Source: Spongorhabdus nitratireducens (lineage in GTDB: Bacteria; Pseudomonadota; Gammaproteobacteria; Pseudomonadales; Endozoicomonadaceae). Taken from it: a DNA stretch of 64,000 bases. Positions 56,587 through 64,000 of the stretch are shown piece by piece. The stretch covers positions 22,343-86,342 of the forward strand of contig CANDOC010000015.1 of assembly GCA_947387575.1 (NCBI GenBank). The letters are read 5' to 3'. The translations under genes were made by a program, and so were the position numbers. Position 1 is the stretch's first letter, and each line of letters starts with the position of its first letter. The notes below the pieces were generated by a model. The model was given only the letters and a program-made list of their open reading frames with translations, had not been told where the DNA came from and ran no database searches.

Positions 56587-57591
56587 TTACGCCTGCATGA
56601 GGGCCTTGGAGGTGTCCAGCATGCGGTTGGAGAAGCCCCACTCGTTGTCGTACCAGGACATAACCTTGACCAGACGACCCTGTACGCGGGTCTGGGTCGC
56701 ATCAAAGTTGGAAGAGAACGGGCTGTGGTTGAAGTCGATGGAAACCAGCGGCTCGGTGTTGTAGTGCAGTACAGTGCTCATCGGCTCCTGACGTGCAGCC
56801 ATACCAATGATTTCGTTAACTTCTTCAACAGTAGTGTCACGCTCGGCAACGAAGCTCAGGTCAACCAGAGAAACGTTAACGGTCGGTACACGAACAGCCA
56901 TGCCGTCGAACTTGCCCTTCAGCTCAGGAACAACCAAGCCTACAGCGGCAGCAGCACCGGTAGCGGTCGGGATCATGTTCTGTGCAGCAGCACGGGCACG
57001 GTACAGGTCAGAGTGGTATACATCGCTCAGACGCTGGTCGTTGGTGTAAGCGTGGATGGTGGTCATCACACCGCTTTCAATGCCCAGGCTGTCGTTCAGC
57101 GGCTTGGCAATCGGTGCCAGGCAGTTGGTGGTGCAGGAAGCATTGGAGATAACGGTCATATCGGAAGTCAGGATGTCGTGGTTGACACCGTAAACGATAG
57201 TCGCGTCAACGTCCTTGCCCGGAGCAGAAACGATTACTTTCTTGGCGCCGGCATCCAGGTGAGGCTGGCAGGTTTCGCGGGAACGGAACAGACCGGTGCA
57301 TTCCAGGACAACGTCTACGTCCAGTTCTTTCCACGGCAGGTTAGCCGGGTTGCGCTCGCTCAGAGTGCGGATTTCGTCACCGTTGATGAACAGGGCACCG
57401 TCACCGGCTTCAACTTCAGCGTTGAAACGGCCGTGAACAGTGTCGTAACGGGTCAGGTGAGCATTGGTCTTGGCGTCGCCCAGGTCGTTGATAGCAACGA
57501 TCTGGAATTCGCTGCGACGATCAGACTCGTACAGAGCGCGAAGGACGTTGCGGCCAATGCGGCCATAACCATTGATGGCGAGACGAATCAT
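56587..57591 (-). CDS. gap: Glyceraldehyde-3-phosphate dehydrogenase
   Basis: This 334-residue type I GAPDH starts [20 protein letters not shown]. The catalytic Cys153 lies in [12 protein letters not shown]. An Asp in AINDLGD marks NAD preference. [34 protein letters not shown] and the C-terminal [14 protein letters not shown] complete the family. It oxidises G3P, which the upstream Eda reaction also makes. A TATAAT with downstream TGGTAT repeats lies in its promoter region. Confidence 0.95.
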   Translation of the reverse strand: MIRLAINGYGRIGRNVLRALYESDRRSEFQIVAINDLGDAKTNAHLTRYDTVHGRFNAEVEAGDGALFINGDEIRTLSERNPANLPWKELDVDVVLECTGLFRSRETCQPHLDAGAKKVIVSAPGKDVDATIVYGVNHDILTSDMTVISNASCTTNCLAPIAKPLNDSLGIESGVMTTIHAYTNDQRLSDVYHSDLYRARAAAQNMIPTATGAAAAVGLVVPELKGKFDGMAVRVPTVNVSLVDLSFVAERDTTVEEVNEIIGMAARQEPMSTVLHYNTEPLVSIDFNHSPFSSNFDATQTRVQGRLVKVMSWYDNEWGFSNRMLDTSKALMQA

Positions 57592-57673
57592 GGGGGTATC
57601 TCTCTGCTGTTAAATGGACGCGAAGCCTGAAAAGGGGGGTCCTCAGCCTGTGCATCCAGTGAATATGCTTTAA

Positions 57674-57726
57674 TGGTATTCCATTGGTATGGTGTTTTGC
57701 AATAATTATAGACCTGTAAAATACCA
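57674..57726. promoter_or_regulatory. TGGTAT repeats at the gap promoter
   Basis: TGGTAT occurs at 57674-57679 and 57685-57690 (11 bp apart), with the inverse ATACCA at 57721-57726. Read toward gap, the first two lie just downstream of a TATAAT (57705-57710), a repressor-like position. Confidence 0.55.
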
Positions 57727-57996
57727 ATAAGTTTCAACGACTGTTTTTCAGGCGCCAAAAACCGTGTTGTTTCCAGTGGCTGAAAAAGGCATGCTCAAAG
57801 CCGTACAGCCTTGGGAAATCAGTCGGTTATAACGGTTACAACCAGACGGCATACTCATTAAGATAGCCGCTGTATGCCGTTTTCACACATTGAAGTGTGG
57901 CATATTTTGATGCTTTCACCAGAACCCGGGCGGATCCCGCTACAGTGGCCGGACAGGGGTTGTTTGGAGGGTTTCGAATATGTTCGAGATTGTGTC

Positions 57997-58028
57997 TATA
58001 ATGGTCTAGATTGGTATTTTATTGGTAT
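57997..58028 (+). promoter_or_regulatory. Promoter -10 and TGGTAT repeats of the GntR gene
   Basis: TATAAT (57997-58002) is followed at once by TGGTCT (58002), TGGTAT (58012) and TGGTAT (58023), spaced 10 and 11 bp, one helical turn. The half-site resembles GntR-family operators (TGGT...ACCA), so autorepression is inferred. Confidence 0.55.
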
Positions 58029-58154
58029 TGTTGTGTTTAAATGGCGCTGTCTGAGTTGTGCTGATGTTTGATATTGTTGCTTGTGCTGAAGTTTGGGGCA
58101 GGTTTAACCCCGGCGGGCAATTACGGTTTTGTCGAGGGAAGAGGGACTTTAGGT

Positions 58155-58913
58155 ATGAGTGATGTGAAGTTGCAGCCCAGTTTGTTACAGCAGGTTTTCG
58201 GTGATCCGAACATTCTGCGGGATAATCATACCCCTCTGTATCTCCAGTTGCAGAACCTGATTCAACAGGCCATCGAAGAAGGAATACTGCAGCGGGGGCA
58301 GGTGTTGCCGGCAGAGAGAGAAATTGCCAATTACATGAAAGTATCCCGGGTCACGGTTAAACGGGCAATCGATGAGTTGGCCAATATCGGTCTGCTGATG
58401 CAGAAACAGGGAGTGGGCACCTTTGTTACTGAGCGGATGGTTCACTCGCTGGATCGGCTCCGCAGCTTTTCAGAAGTCATTGAGTCGGTAGAAAAACAGC
58501 CGGATTCCCGCTGGATTGATCGCGGGGTAGGGCTGGCAACAGTAGAAGAGCAGGAAAAGCTCGGGCTGGAAGCCAATGATGAAGTGGTGCGGATGTTCAG
58601 AGTTCGAATGGCTGATGACAAGCCGGTTGCGCTGGAGTATGACGTTGTGCCGCGTAAATTTCTGAACTCACCTTTTGATGTTTCCGGCTCTCTGTATGAA
58701 GCGCTGGCTGCTGTCGGGGTACGTCCGGTGAAAGCTGTTCAGCGCCTGCGGGCGGTAGCGCTGGAAGCATCCTATGCCGATTACCTGGGGATTGAGCCGG
58801 GTAGCCCGGTGATCTATATGGAGCGTAACGGTGTGCTGGCGGACGGGACACCGGTTGAATTCAGTCAGTCTCACTTGTTGGGAGACACTTTCGAGTTCGT
58901 AACAGAAGTATAG
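58155..58913 (+). CDS. GntR family (HutC/UTRA) transcriptional regulator
   Basis: This 252-residue regulator has a winged HTH (about 25-95: PLYLQLQNLIQQAIEEGILQ, VLPAEREIANYMKVSRVTVK, RAIDELANIGLLMQKQGVGT) and a UTRA effector domain (about 105-245, ending PVEFSQSHLLGDTFEFV). HutC-type members bind sugar phosphates or histidine-related ligands; NagR/DasR-like regulators of amino-sugar use are the closest in style. The ATG 58155 begins the conserved part; an upstream start at 58068 is unlikely. It faces gap across the TGGTAT region. Confidence 0.92.
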   Translation: MSDVKLQPSLLQQVFGDPNILRDNHTPLYLQLQNLIQQAIEEGILQRGQVLPAEREIANYMKVSRVTVKRAIDELANIGLLMQKQGVGTFVTERMVHSLDRLRSFSEVIESVEKQPDSRWIDRGVGLATVEEQEKLGLEANDEVVRMFRVRMADDKPVALEYDVVPRKFLNSPFDVSGSLYEALAAVGVRPVKAVQRLRAVALEASYADYLGIEPGSPVIYMERNGVLADGTPVEFSQSHLLGDTFEFVTEV

Positions 58914-59008
58914 AACCGCGTGTAGTTACTGATGTTCTGTACCTGATTAATTCGGCAACATGGTCTCATGTCGTTTTGGCATAACCGGCTGTCTTTTCGG
59001 GTACATGA

Positions 59009-59500
59009 ATGATGAACAAAAATAATGATCTTGAATGGTTCTGTCTTCCTTTTGCTCAACTGACGACAGGGCAATTGTATGACCTGCTCAAGCTACGAGT
59101 CGATGTATTTGTGGTAGAGCAGGAATGCCCTTACCCTGAACTGGATAACCATGATCGTCAGGCAGATGTTCATCACTTGCTGGGATATCACGAGGGTCAG
59201 CTGGTGGCGTGTGCCCGCCTGTTACCTGCAGGCGTTACCTATCCTTCTGTCAGTCTGGGTCGAATTGCTATTGATCGTACATTCAGGGGCAATGGCTCGG
59301 GACATTTGTTGGTTGCAGAGGCCTTGGAACAGGCTGACCGACTGTGGCCAAATGAGAATATCAAGATCGGTGCACAGAGCTACCTGACCCGCTTTTACCG
59401 CCAGTTCGGGTTTGTTCAGGTCTCCGAGGAATATCTGGAAGATAATATTCCTCATATCGATATGGTGCTGGATAAGTCAGAGCAAGTGGTAATGAGCTGA
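59009..59500 (+). CDS. elaA: GNAT acetyltransferase, ElaA type
   Basis: This 163-residue protein begins with WFCLPFAQLTTGQLYDLLKL, then RVDVFVVEQECPYPELDNHD, GRIAIDRTFRGNGSGHLLVA (acetyl-CoA loop) and AQSYLTRFYRQFGFVQVSEE, the ElaA arrangement (153 in E. coli). The acceptor is unknown. Two ATGs are tandem at the start. Confidence 0.9.
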   Translation: MMNKNNDLEWFCLPFAQLTTGQLYDLLKLRVDVFVVEQECPYPELDNHDRQADVHHLLGYHEGQLVACARLLPAGVTYPSVSLGRIAIDRTFRGNGSGHLLVAEALEQADRLWPNENIKIGAQSYLTRFYRQFGFVQVSEEYLEDNIPHIDMVLDKSEQVVMS

Positions 59501-59504
59501 TTTA

Positions 59505-60335
59505 TCAGTTTCGCAGCCGGTCAAGTTTAAACAGCCGCCCCAGTATGCGCTCCAGCAGGCTAACAGGAAGCCAGCGTTTAAGCGCTGGGAGCGCCCGGCT
59601 GCCATTACCAATTCTGACGATATTCAACGACTTGCCCGATTCAATTTTACTGACAAGGATGTCGGCAAATTCTTCCGCCGTCGTCGGGTTCTTCTGGGAG
59701 GCCATCGCCCGCTCCTTGATGGCCGATTCTATTGCTGTATAGGCAGACCCGGGTTTGAGTCGGCTCAGACTTTCGGTTGCTGTTGAGCCGAAGTTTGACT
59801 GAATGGCGCCGGGCTGGACTGTAACAACATTAACGCCCAATTGTTTTAGCTCCATTCTCAATACATCTGAAAGTGTGTTGATGGCCGCTTTGGAGGCGCA
59901 ATATGCACCTGAAAACGGGGTGGCCAGCACACCGGAGATACTGCCAATGTTAATCACTGTTCCTTGATTCTTCAGAAGTAACGGCAGAAAAGTCTGTACT
60001 ACTTTCATTGGAGCAAACACGTTGGTTTGAAACTGTTGCTTCAGCTCCTCTTCGGTCACCTCAATTAAAGGCCCCATGGCACCATAGCCTGCATTGTTGA
60101 CCAGGATGTCGAGCTGTCCGTCGTGTTGTTGTATTGTGCCTGCAGCCGTCTCGATTGCAGCAGGATCATTTACATCCAGCTCAAGTACATGAATCCCCTT
60201 TCTGGTTAAGGCATCCAGTTTTTTCAGACTCCTGGCAGTAGCCCAAACTTTGTAGCCTTTATCATGAAAGGCGAGAACCAGTGCCTGTCCAATGCCGGTA
60301 GAGCAGCCAGTGATCAGTACGTTTTTTTTATTCAT
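59505..60335 (-). CDS. Short-chain dehydrogenase/reductase
   Basis: This 276-residue classical SDR has the NAD(P) loop TGCSTGIGQALVLAF, the NNAGYG motif and the catalytic Ser with YCASK (Tyr-x3-Lys). A C-terminal basic tail (RWLPVSLLERILGRLFKLDR) may sit at the membrane, as in lipid- or steroid-type SDRs. The substrate cannot be read. It converges on elaA, 4 bp between stops. Confidence 0.9.
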   Translation of the reverse strand: MNKKNVLITGCSTGIGQALVLAFHDKGYKVWATARSLKKLDALTRKGIHVLELDVNDPAAIETAAGTIQQHDGQLDILVNNAGYGAMGPLIEVTEEELKQQFQTNVFAPMKVVQTFLPLLLKNQGTVINIGSISGVLATPFSGAYCASKAAINTLSDVLRMELKQLGVNVVTVQPGAIQSNFGSTATESLSRLKPGSAYTAIESAIKERAMASQKNPTTAEEFADILVSKIESGKSLNIVRIGNGSRALPALKRWLPVSLLERILGRLFKLDRLRN

Positions 60336-60471
60336 TGCAGTCGGATCAATAACTTTAATCGGAAATGAGCATAAAACCCCTGTCGTATTGGTGCAATGAC
60401 CTGAAGCCGGATGGTAACTGCTGTTTGGCTATAATCCGTAACCTGTTTTTTATTTTTTCCGGTGTGTCGCA

Positions 60472-61251
60472 TTGCCTGCATTACCGAAAAATATTCACTG
60501 GATCTGGCTTGGTAAAAAGATTCCCGGCCAGTTTGCCTGGAATATCAAGTACTGCCTGAAACTAAACCCGGATTACACCGGTTTTTGCTGGACCAATAAT
60601 ATCAGCTGCTTTTCAGAGCACCCGGAATTGCTGAAGTGTCATCATGACCTCTCCGAGTTATATGGAAAGGCTCAAGCCCTGGCTGAAATTGACGTGACGC
60701 AATATGCTGCGGCAGTTTCACGTGAGAGTCATGGGTGTTATTCCAATTTTGCCAATGCATCAGATCTTATTCGCTGGTTGGGAATATACCTCTATGGTGG
60801 AATTTATCTGGATGTCGACTTACGGGTTAAGTGTGCTTTTGGCAAGATGTTTTCGGCCAGCGGGTTACGGCTGAATCTGCTGACTTATGAAAATGGATAC
60901 TTTGGTGCTGTTGCACGCCATCCGATGTTTTTGAAAATCATAAATACCTGTGTCAGTCGTTATCGTCATGGTTCAACTGAAGGTATTGCTGAGCCGGCAT
61001 TTTTATCATCGGGTGAAGACTTGAGCTGGGTCGTTAAAAGAGCCCGCAAGCTGGAATGTGCACCCAGGGTGTGTGACTGGGCTGCCGGATTTACGGCCTA
61101 TCACAGTTTTATTCAGGGGGAGTATGCAGTGGATTTTCTGGATTACTTTTCCAAATATCAATATTTTGAAAAACCACCGGAGAATCGGCTGTTTACAGAG
61201 TATCAGTGGTGCTTACCTCCTAAAACAACCTTTAATAGTGAGTATCCGTGA
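60472..61251 (+). CDS. DXD-motif glycosyltransferase, TcdA/TcdB-like
   Basis: This 259-residue enzyme starts PKNIHWIWLGKKIPGQFAWN, followed by the core ASDLIRWLGIYLYGGIYLDV with the metal-binding Asp114-Val-Asp116. It matches the sugar-binding DXD family (GT32/GT44) shared by mannosyltransferases and the clostridial-type host-modifying toxins. W10-I-W12, S97-D98 and R101 are the expected nucleotide-sugar contacts. The only usual in-frame start is the TTG 60472, with no clear ribosome-binding site. There is no signal peptide and no other sugar genes are nearby, so a lone cytoplasmic or secreted effector is possible. Confidence 0.82.
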   Translation: MPALPKNIHWIWLGKKIPGQFAWNIKYCLKLNPDYTGFCWTNNISCFSEHPELLKCHHDLSELYGKAQALAEIDVTQYAAAVSRESHGCYSNFANASDLIRWLGIYLYGGIYLDVDLRVKCAFGKMFSASGLRLNLLTYENGYFGAVARHPMFLKIINTCVSRYRHGSTEGIAEPAFLSSGEDLSWVVKRARKLECAPRVCDWAAGFTAYHSFIQGEYAVDFLDYFSKYQYFEKPPENRLFTEYQWCLPPKTTFNSEYP

Positions 61252-61314
61252 AGTTTCGGGTCACGACTTGGCAGCTTGTATTTGGAAACAGGTGCTGATG
61301 ACCAGAATGTAATC

Positions 61315-61689
61315 TCAATCTATCTGCATACTCTTTTCAGGCTCACTGTCATACGCAATTGAAGAGGTTAAAGGCTCGGACGTAAAGATAAATGGAGTAG
61401 GGCTGTTGAGCTTTTTAACTGACTTGACCGTAGGCTGCTCAGGGGGAAATTCAAGGACTTTGCGCTTGCGGCTGCAAAGGCAGCAAAAATCAATCATGCC
61501 ATAATTGGGAAGATCCCGGGTAGTACAGGTCAATCGATGATGAGGCTGATTTAGCCATTCAGGAATAACCGGGTTATTGGCAATATCACGGCCCAAAATG
61601 ATTGTTGGCAAAGGGTAAGTTGGCTCAATAGCTGCTGGGATAGAAATTATCTGGCAACATTGTGGGCTGATATAACCTGTACTAACCAT
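61315..61689 (-). CDS. Small hypothetical protein with CxxC motif
   Basis: I do not recognise this 124-residue product. AGGGG lies seven bases before the ATG, which supports translation. It has PTIILGRDIANNPVIPEWLN, then DFCCLCSRKRK (Cys-x-x-Cys followed by a basic run) and a Ser/Thr/Pro-rich acidic tail. No signal peptide or membrane segment. It lies convergent with the glycosyltransferase gene. Confidence 0.45.
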   Translation of the reverse strand: MVSTGYISPQCCQIISIPAAIEPTYPLPTIILGRDIANNPVIPEWLNQPHHRLTCTTRDLPNYGMIDFCCLCSRKRKVLEFPPEQPTVKSVKKLNSPTPFIFTSEPLTSSIAYDSEPEKSMQID

Positions 61690-61897
61690 AAAATTACCCC
61701 TGCATTAGCACTGATAGCTGCAGAGCACTCATCAGGTGTATTTGCTCTGGAGGGGTAGCTAAAAATATTTATTGCAAGAAACAGCAGTGCTCTCTTTTTC
61801 ATAAAGCAAAGCATAGCTTGATTCCTGCTCTGACAGGGAGAGTACTCATTCCGGGAGAAATATTACTGATTATATAGAGGTTGGTTTGTGTACCGGC

Positions 61898-61926
61898 TTA
61901 CATGCCTCATTGCTTCCTCCTATAAT
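61898..61926 (+). promoter_or_regulatory. Sigma-70 promoter of gltX
   Basis: TTACAT (61898-61903) and TATAAT (61921-61926) are separated by 17 bp and lie 36 bp before the gltX ATG. Confidence 0.7.
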
Positions 61927-61961
61927 ACGCACCTTTCAAATCACTCAGTGTGACTCTCGCT

Positions 61962-63449
61962 ATGACAGTACGTACCCGGGTTGCTCCGTCACCCACGGGT
62001 GACCCTCATGTGGGCACCGCGTATATCGCTCTTTTCAACCTGGCTTTTGCCCGTCAGCACGGCGGCCAGTTTATTCTGCGGATCGAGGATACCGATCAGG
62101 CACGCAGTACGCCTGAATCCGAGAAGCAGATTATGGATTCTCTGCGCTGGTTGGGTCTGGATTGGGATGAAGGTCCTGATGCCGGTGGTGAGCACGGCCC
62201 CTACCGCCAGAGTGAGCGCCGTGAAATCTATGATGAGCACGCCCAGATCCTGCTGGATAAAGGTCATGCCTTTCGTTGCTTCTGTACTTCCGAGCGTCTG
62301 GACGGGTTGCGCCAGCGTCAGGCTGAAAACAAGGAAGCCCAGGGTTATGACGGCCACTGCCTGCACCTGAGCCAGGATGAGGTGGAAAGCCGGGTTGCTG
62401 CCGGTGAGGCTCATGTGGTTCGGATGAAAGTACCGGCCGAGGGTACTTGCACCGTAGATGATATGCTGCGTGGCAACATCGAAATCGACTGGAATCAGGT
62501 TGATATGCAGGTGCTGGTCAAGGCTGATGGCATGCCGACCTATCACCTGGCCAATGTGGTCGATGACCATCTGATGGGTATTACCCATGTTCTGCGTGGT
62601 GAAGAGTGGATCAACTCTGCGCCCAAGCACAAGCTGCTGTATGAATACTTTGGCTGGGAGATGCCTCAGCTGTGTCATATGCCGTTGCTGCGTAACCCGG
62701 ACAAGAGCAAGCTGTCCAAGCGCAAGAACCCGACCAGCATTACCTACTACCGTGATATGGGCTTCCTGCCGGAAGCGCTGCTGAACTATCTGGGCCGTAT
62801 GGGCTGGTCCATGCCGGACGAGCGTGAGAAGTTTACCTTTGCCGAAATGGTAGAGAACTTTGATATCAAACGGGTTTCCCTGGGTGGCCCGATCTTCGAT
62901 CAGGAAAAGCTCGGCTGGCTGAATGGCAGCTGGATTCGTGAAAACCTGTCCGAGGAAGACTTTGCGGATCGTCTGCACCAGTGGCTGCTGAACAAGGACT
63001 ACATCATGCAGTTCCTGCCCTTTGCCAAGGAAAGGGTAGAGAAGATGAGTGACTTTGTTCCGATGGCATCCTTTATGTTCTCCGGTAAGCTGCCGTTGAC
63101 TGAAGCGGACTTTGCTCACAAGAAACTGGAACCGACTGAAGTGAAGAAAGTGCTGCAGTTTGTACTGTGGCGTCTGGAGCAACAGCGGGTCTGGACCAAA
63201 GACAATATCTTCGCCGATATCAAAGCCATGACCAAAGCGCTGGGTCTGAAAATGGGCGATTTGATGCAGCCGATTTTTGTATCCGTTGCCGGAACCCCGA
63301 ACTCCTGGTCTGTCATGGACTCCATGGCGATTATCGGCCCGGATATGTCCCGTGCCCGCCTGCGTCATGCGATTGAAGTGCTGGGTGGCGTATCCAAAAA
63401 AGAAACCAAGCGACTGGAAAAAGAGTTCAAGGCGCTGGAATTTGCCTGA
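61962..63449 (+). CDS. gltX: Glutamyl-tRNA synthetase
   Basis: This 495-residue class I synthetase has [20 protein letters not shown] with the HIGH-type HVGT, the IEDTDQARS block, and the KMSKS-type [18 protein letters not shown] and GHCLHL show the Cys pattern of the zinc region. The length is like that of the Pseudomonas enzyme rather than E. coli (471). The ATG 61962 begins the conserved part; a GTG at 61950 is in frame. It precedes tRNA genes that include its own tRNA-Glu. Confidence 0.96.
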   Translation: MTVRTRVAPSPTGDPHVGTAYIALFNLAFARQHGGQFILRIEDTDQARSTPESEKQIMDSLRWLGLDWDEGPDAGGEHGPYRQSERREIYDEHAQILLDKGHAFRCFCTSERLDGLRQRQAENKEAQGYDGHCLHLSQDEVESRVAAGEAHVVRMKVPAEGTCTVDDMLRGNIEIDWNQVDMQVLVKADGMPTYHLANVVDDHLMGITHVLRGEEWINSAPKHKLLYEYFGWEMPQLCHMPLLRNPDKSKLSKRKNPTSITYYRDMGFLPEALLNYLGRMGWSMPDEREKFTFAEMVENFDIKRVSLGGPIFDQEKLGWLNGSWIRENLSEEDFADRLHQWLLNKDYIMQFLPFAKERVEKMSDFVPMASFMFSGKLPLTEADFAHKKLEPTEVKKVLQFVLWRLEQQRVWTKDNIFADIKAMTKALGLKMGDLMQPIFVSVAGTPNSWSVMDSMAIIGPDMSRARLRHAIEVLGGVSKKETKRLEKEFKALEFA

Positions 63450-63474
63450 TTAATTCAGGGTTTAGATAGAAAGG

Positions 63475-63498
63475 GGCAGACGTCGTCTGCCTTTTTCA
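63475..63498 (+). terminator. Rho-independent terminator after gltX
   Basis: GGCAGACG and CGTCTGCC form a compact 8-bp stem followed by TTTTT. Confidence 0.85.
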
Positions 63499-63554
63499 TC
63501 TAAGTGTCACCGGGTCTTATACCCGAAAGTTTGGATTCAATTTTTTTTGAGTGC

Positions 63555-63583
63555 TTGACAGCATGTTGGTCGCTCCATAGAAT
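63555..63583 (+). promoter_or_regulatory. Promoter of the tRNA cluster
   Basis: A consensus TTGACA (63555-63560) and TAGAAT (63578-63583) are spaced 17 bp. A GC-rich stretch right after the -10 (GCGCCTC) is the discriminator typical of stringently controlled stable-RNA promoters. It lies about 65 bp before tRNA-Ala. Confidence 0.85.
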
Positions 63584-63649
63584 GCGCCTCGTTCTTCGGG
63601 CACTGCCACGGAGACAGGCGGCACCAGTCGCCAGCAAATAAAAGTTTTC

Positions 63650-63725
63650 GGGGCCTTAGCTCAGCTGGGAGAGCGCAACACTGGCAGTGTTGAGGTCAGC
63701 GGTTCGATCCCGCTAGGCTCCACCA
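63650..63725 (+). tRNA. tRNA-Ala (anticodon GGC)
   Basis: This 76-nt cloverleaf has acceptor GGGGCCT pairing with AGGCTCC, the D-arm AGCTC/GAGC, anticodon stem CAACA/TGTTG with loop CTGGCAG (anticodon GGC), the T-arm GGTTCGATCC and an encoded CCA. Confidence 0.95.
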
Positions 63726-63770
63726 AGTTTTGAATGATGGAAGTATGTAGTCGTCATTCGAAAGAATAGC

Positions 63771-63846
63771 GTCCCGTTCGTCTAGTGGCCTAGGACACTG
63801 CCCTTTCACGGCAGTAACAGGGGTTCGAGTCCCCTACGGGATGCCA
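63771..63846 (+). tRNA. tRNA-Glu (anticodon TTC)
   Basis: This 76-nt cloverleaf starts GTCCCGTTCGTCTAGTGG. The anticodon loop CTTTCAC gives TTC. The T-arm GGTTCGAGTCC and the encoded CCA are present. Confidence 0.95.
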
Positions 63847-63928
63847 CTTTCTTCTCGAAAGCGTTGTAGTGGAAATTACGGGCTTTTGAGTGACCTGAAG
63901 AAGTCATTAAACTGTTTCACGAAATTTA

Positions 63929-64000
63929 GCGGGAATAGCTCAGTTGGTAGAGCACAACCTTGCCAAGGTTGGGGTCGCGAGTTCGAGTCTCGTTTCCCGC
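63929..64000 (+). tRNA. tRNA-Gly (anticodon GCC), cut by the window end
   Basis: GCGGGAATAGCTCAGTTGG, the anticodon loop around TTGCCAA (GCC), the T-arm AGTTCGAGTCT and the closing TCCCGC are all visible. The discriminator base and CCA fall outside the window. Confidence 0.93.

Larger units (their letters stand above)
57592..58154. other. Divergent regulatory region between gap and gntR-type gene
   Basis: No gene is supported in these 563 bp. It carries two opposed TATAAT boxes (plus-strand ATTATA at 57705-57710 for gap, TATAAT at 57997-58002 for the regulator), TGGTAT repeats next to each, and an ACGGCATAC/GTATGCCGT inverted repeat (57846-57880) followed by TTTT. Confidence 0.6.

Noticed and set aside
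60365..60559. 64-codon ORF beginning MSIKPLSYW before the glycosyltransferase
   Set aside because: It runs out of frame into the conserved glycosyltransferase start and has no family features.
61989..63368. 459-codon minus-strand frame over gltX
   Set aside because: Codon-bias artefact opposite glutamyl-tRNA synthetase.

Overview
The window reads as a chromosomal segment of a gammaproteobacterium. CysG, TusDCBE with YccA, MltC, PflB, Pta, SdaA/SdaC, GapA, PykA, SerS and GltX all have lengths and motifs close to their enterobacterial or pseudomonad counterparts. Several things suggest a host-associated marine lineage such as the Endozoicomonas group: a broken IS4-type element, eukaryote-like proteins (a pseudokinase, a J-domain protein with tandem helical repeats, a DXD glycosyltransferase), AT-rich genes for Cys-rich secreted proteins, and a large uronate catabolic operon. 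That placement is an inference. No 16S rRNA or other phylogenetic marker was compared.

Layout. 1-12.7 kb: start of aspA, PhzF protein, metY, GNAT, MTA/SAH nucleosidase, serS, cysG plus a small exported protein, a YjiH-type membrane protein, a J-domain protein, and an NSS transporter with its 30-residue MetS-type subunit. 12.7-21.2 kb: a secreted-looking pseudokinase, a deoxynucleoside kinase/thymidine kinase pair, tusDCBE-yccA, a K+ channel and TrkH. 21.2-24.8 kb: an AT-rich island with two unrecognised Cys-rich exported proteins. 24.8-28.9 kb: mltC and a DUF1800/DUF1501 pair, the second with a Tat signal. 28.9-39.7 kb: fermentation and amino-acid block (pta-pflB, a YheO/DauR-like regulator, a DASS carrier, sdaC, sdaA). 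39.7-44.5 kb: orphan CheY-like receiver, a 0.7-kb deletion derivative of an IS4-type element with long terminal inverted repeats, a PACE exporter facing a LysR regulator, a DJ-1 family protein and a Bcr/CflA exporter. 44.5-55 kb: hexuronate operon (TRAP transporter, uxaC, uxuB, uxuA, kdgK, eda) with divergent uxaA. 55-59 kb: gap-pyk and a GntR regulator, with tandem TGGTAT elements just downstream of both opposing -10 boxes. 59-64 kb: elaA, an SDR enzyme, a TcdB-type DXD glycosyltransferase, an orphan ORF, gltX and a tRNA cluster (Ala-GGC, Glu-TTC, Gly-GCC).

How the genes connect. Glucuronate imported by the TRAP system can pass through UxaC, UxuB, UxuA, KdgK and Eda to pyruvate and glyceraldehyde-3-phosphate, which Gap and Pyk carry on. 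Pta/PflB and SdaA act on pyruvate and acetyl-CoA. UxaA adds the last step of the galacturonate branch, but no tagaturonate reductase is visible here.

The most unusual candidates are: the pseudokinase, whose signal peptide is only in frame after -1 slippage on an A9 run; the J-domain protein with four UBA-like repeats; the TcdB-like glycosyltransferase; the AT-rich secreted pair; and the helically phased TGGTAT arrays between gap and gntR. No CRISPR array, prophage or rRNA operon was seen.
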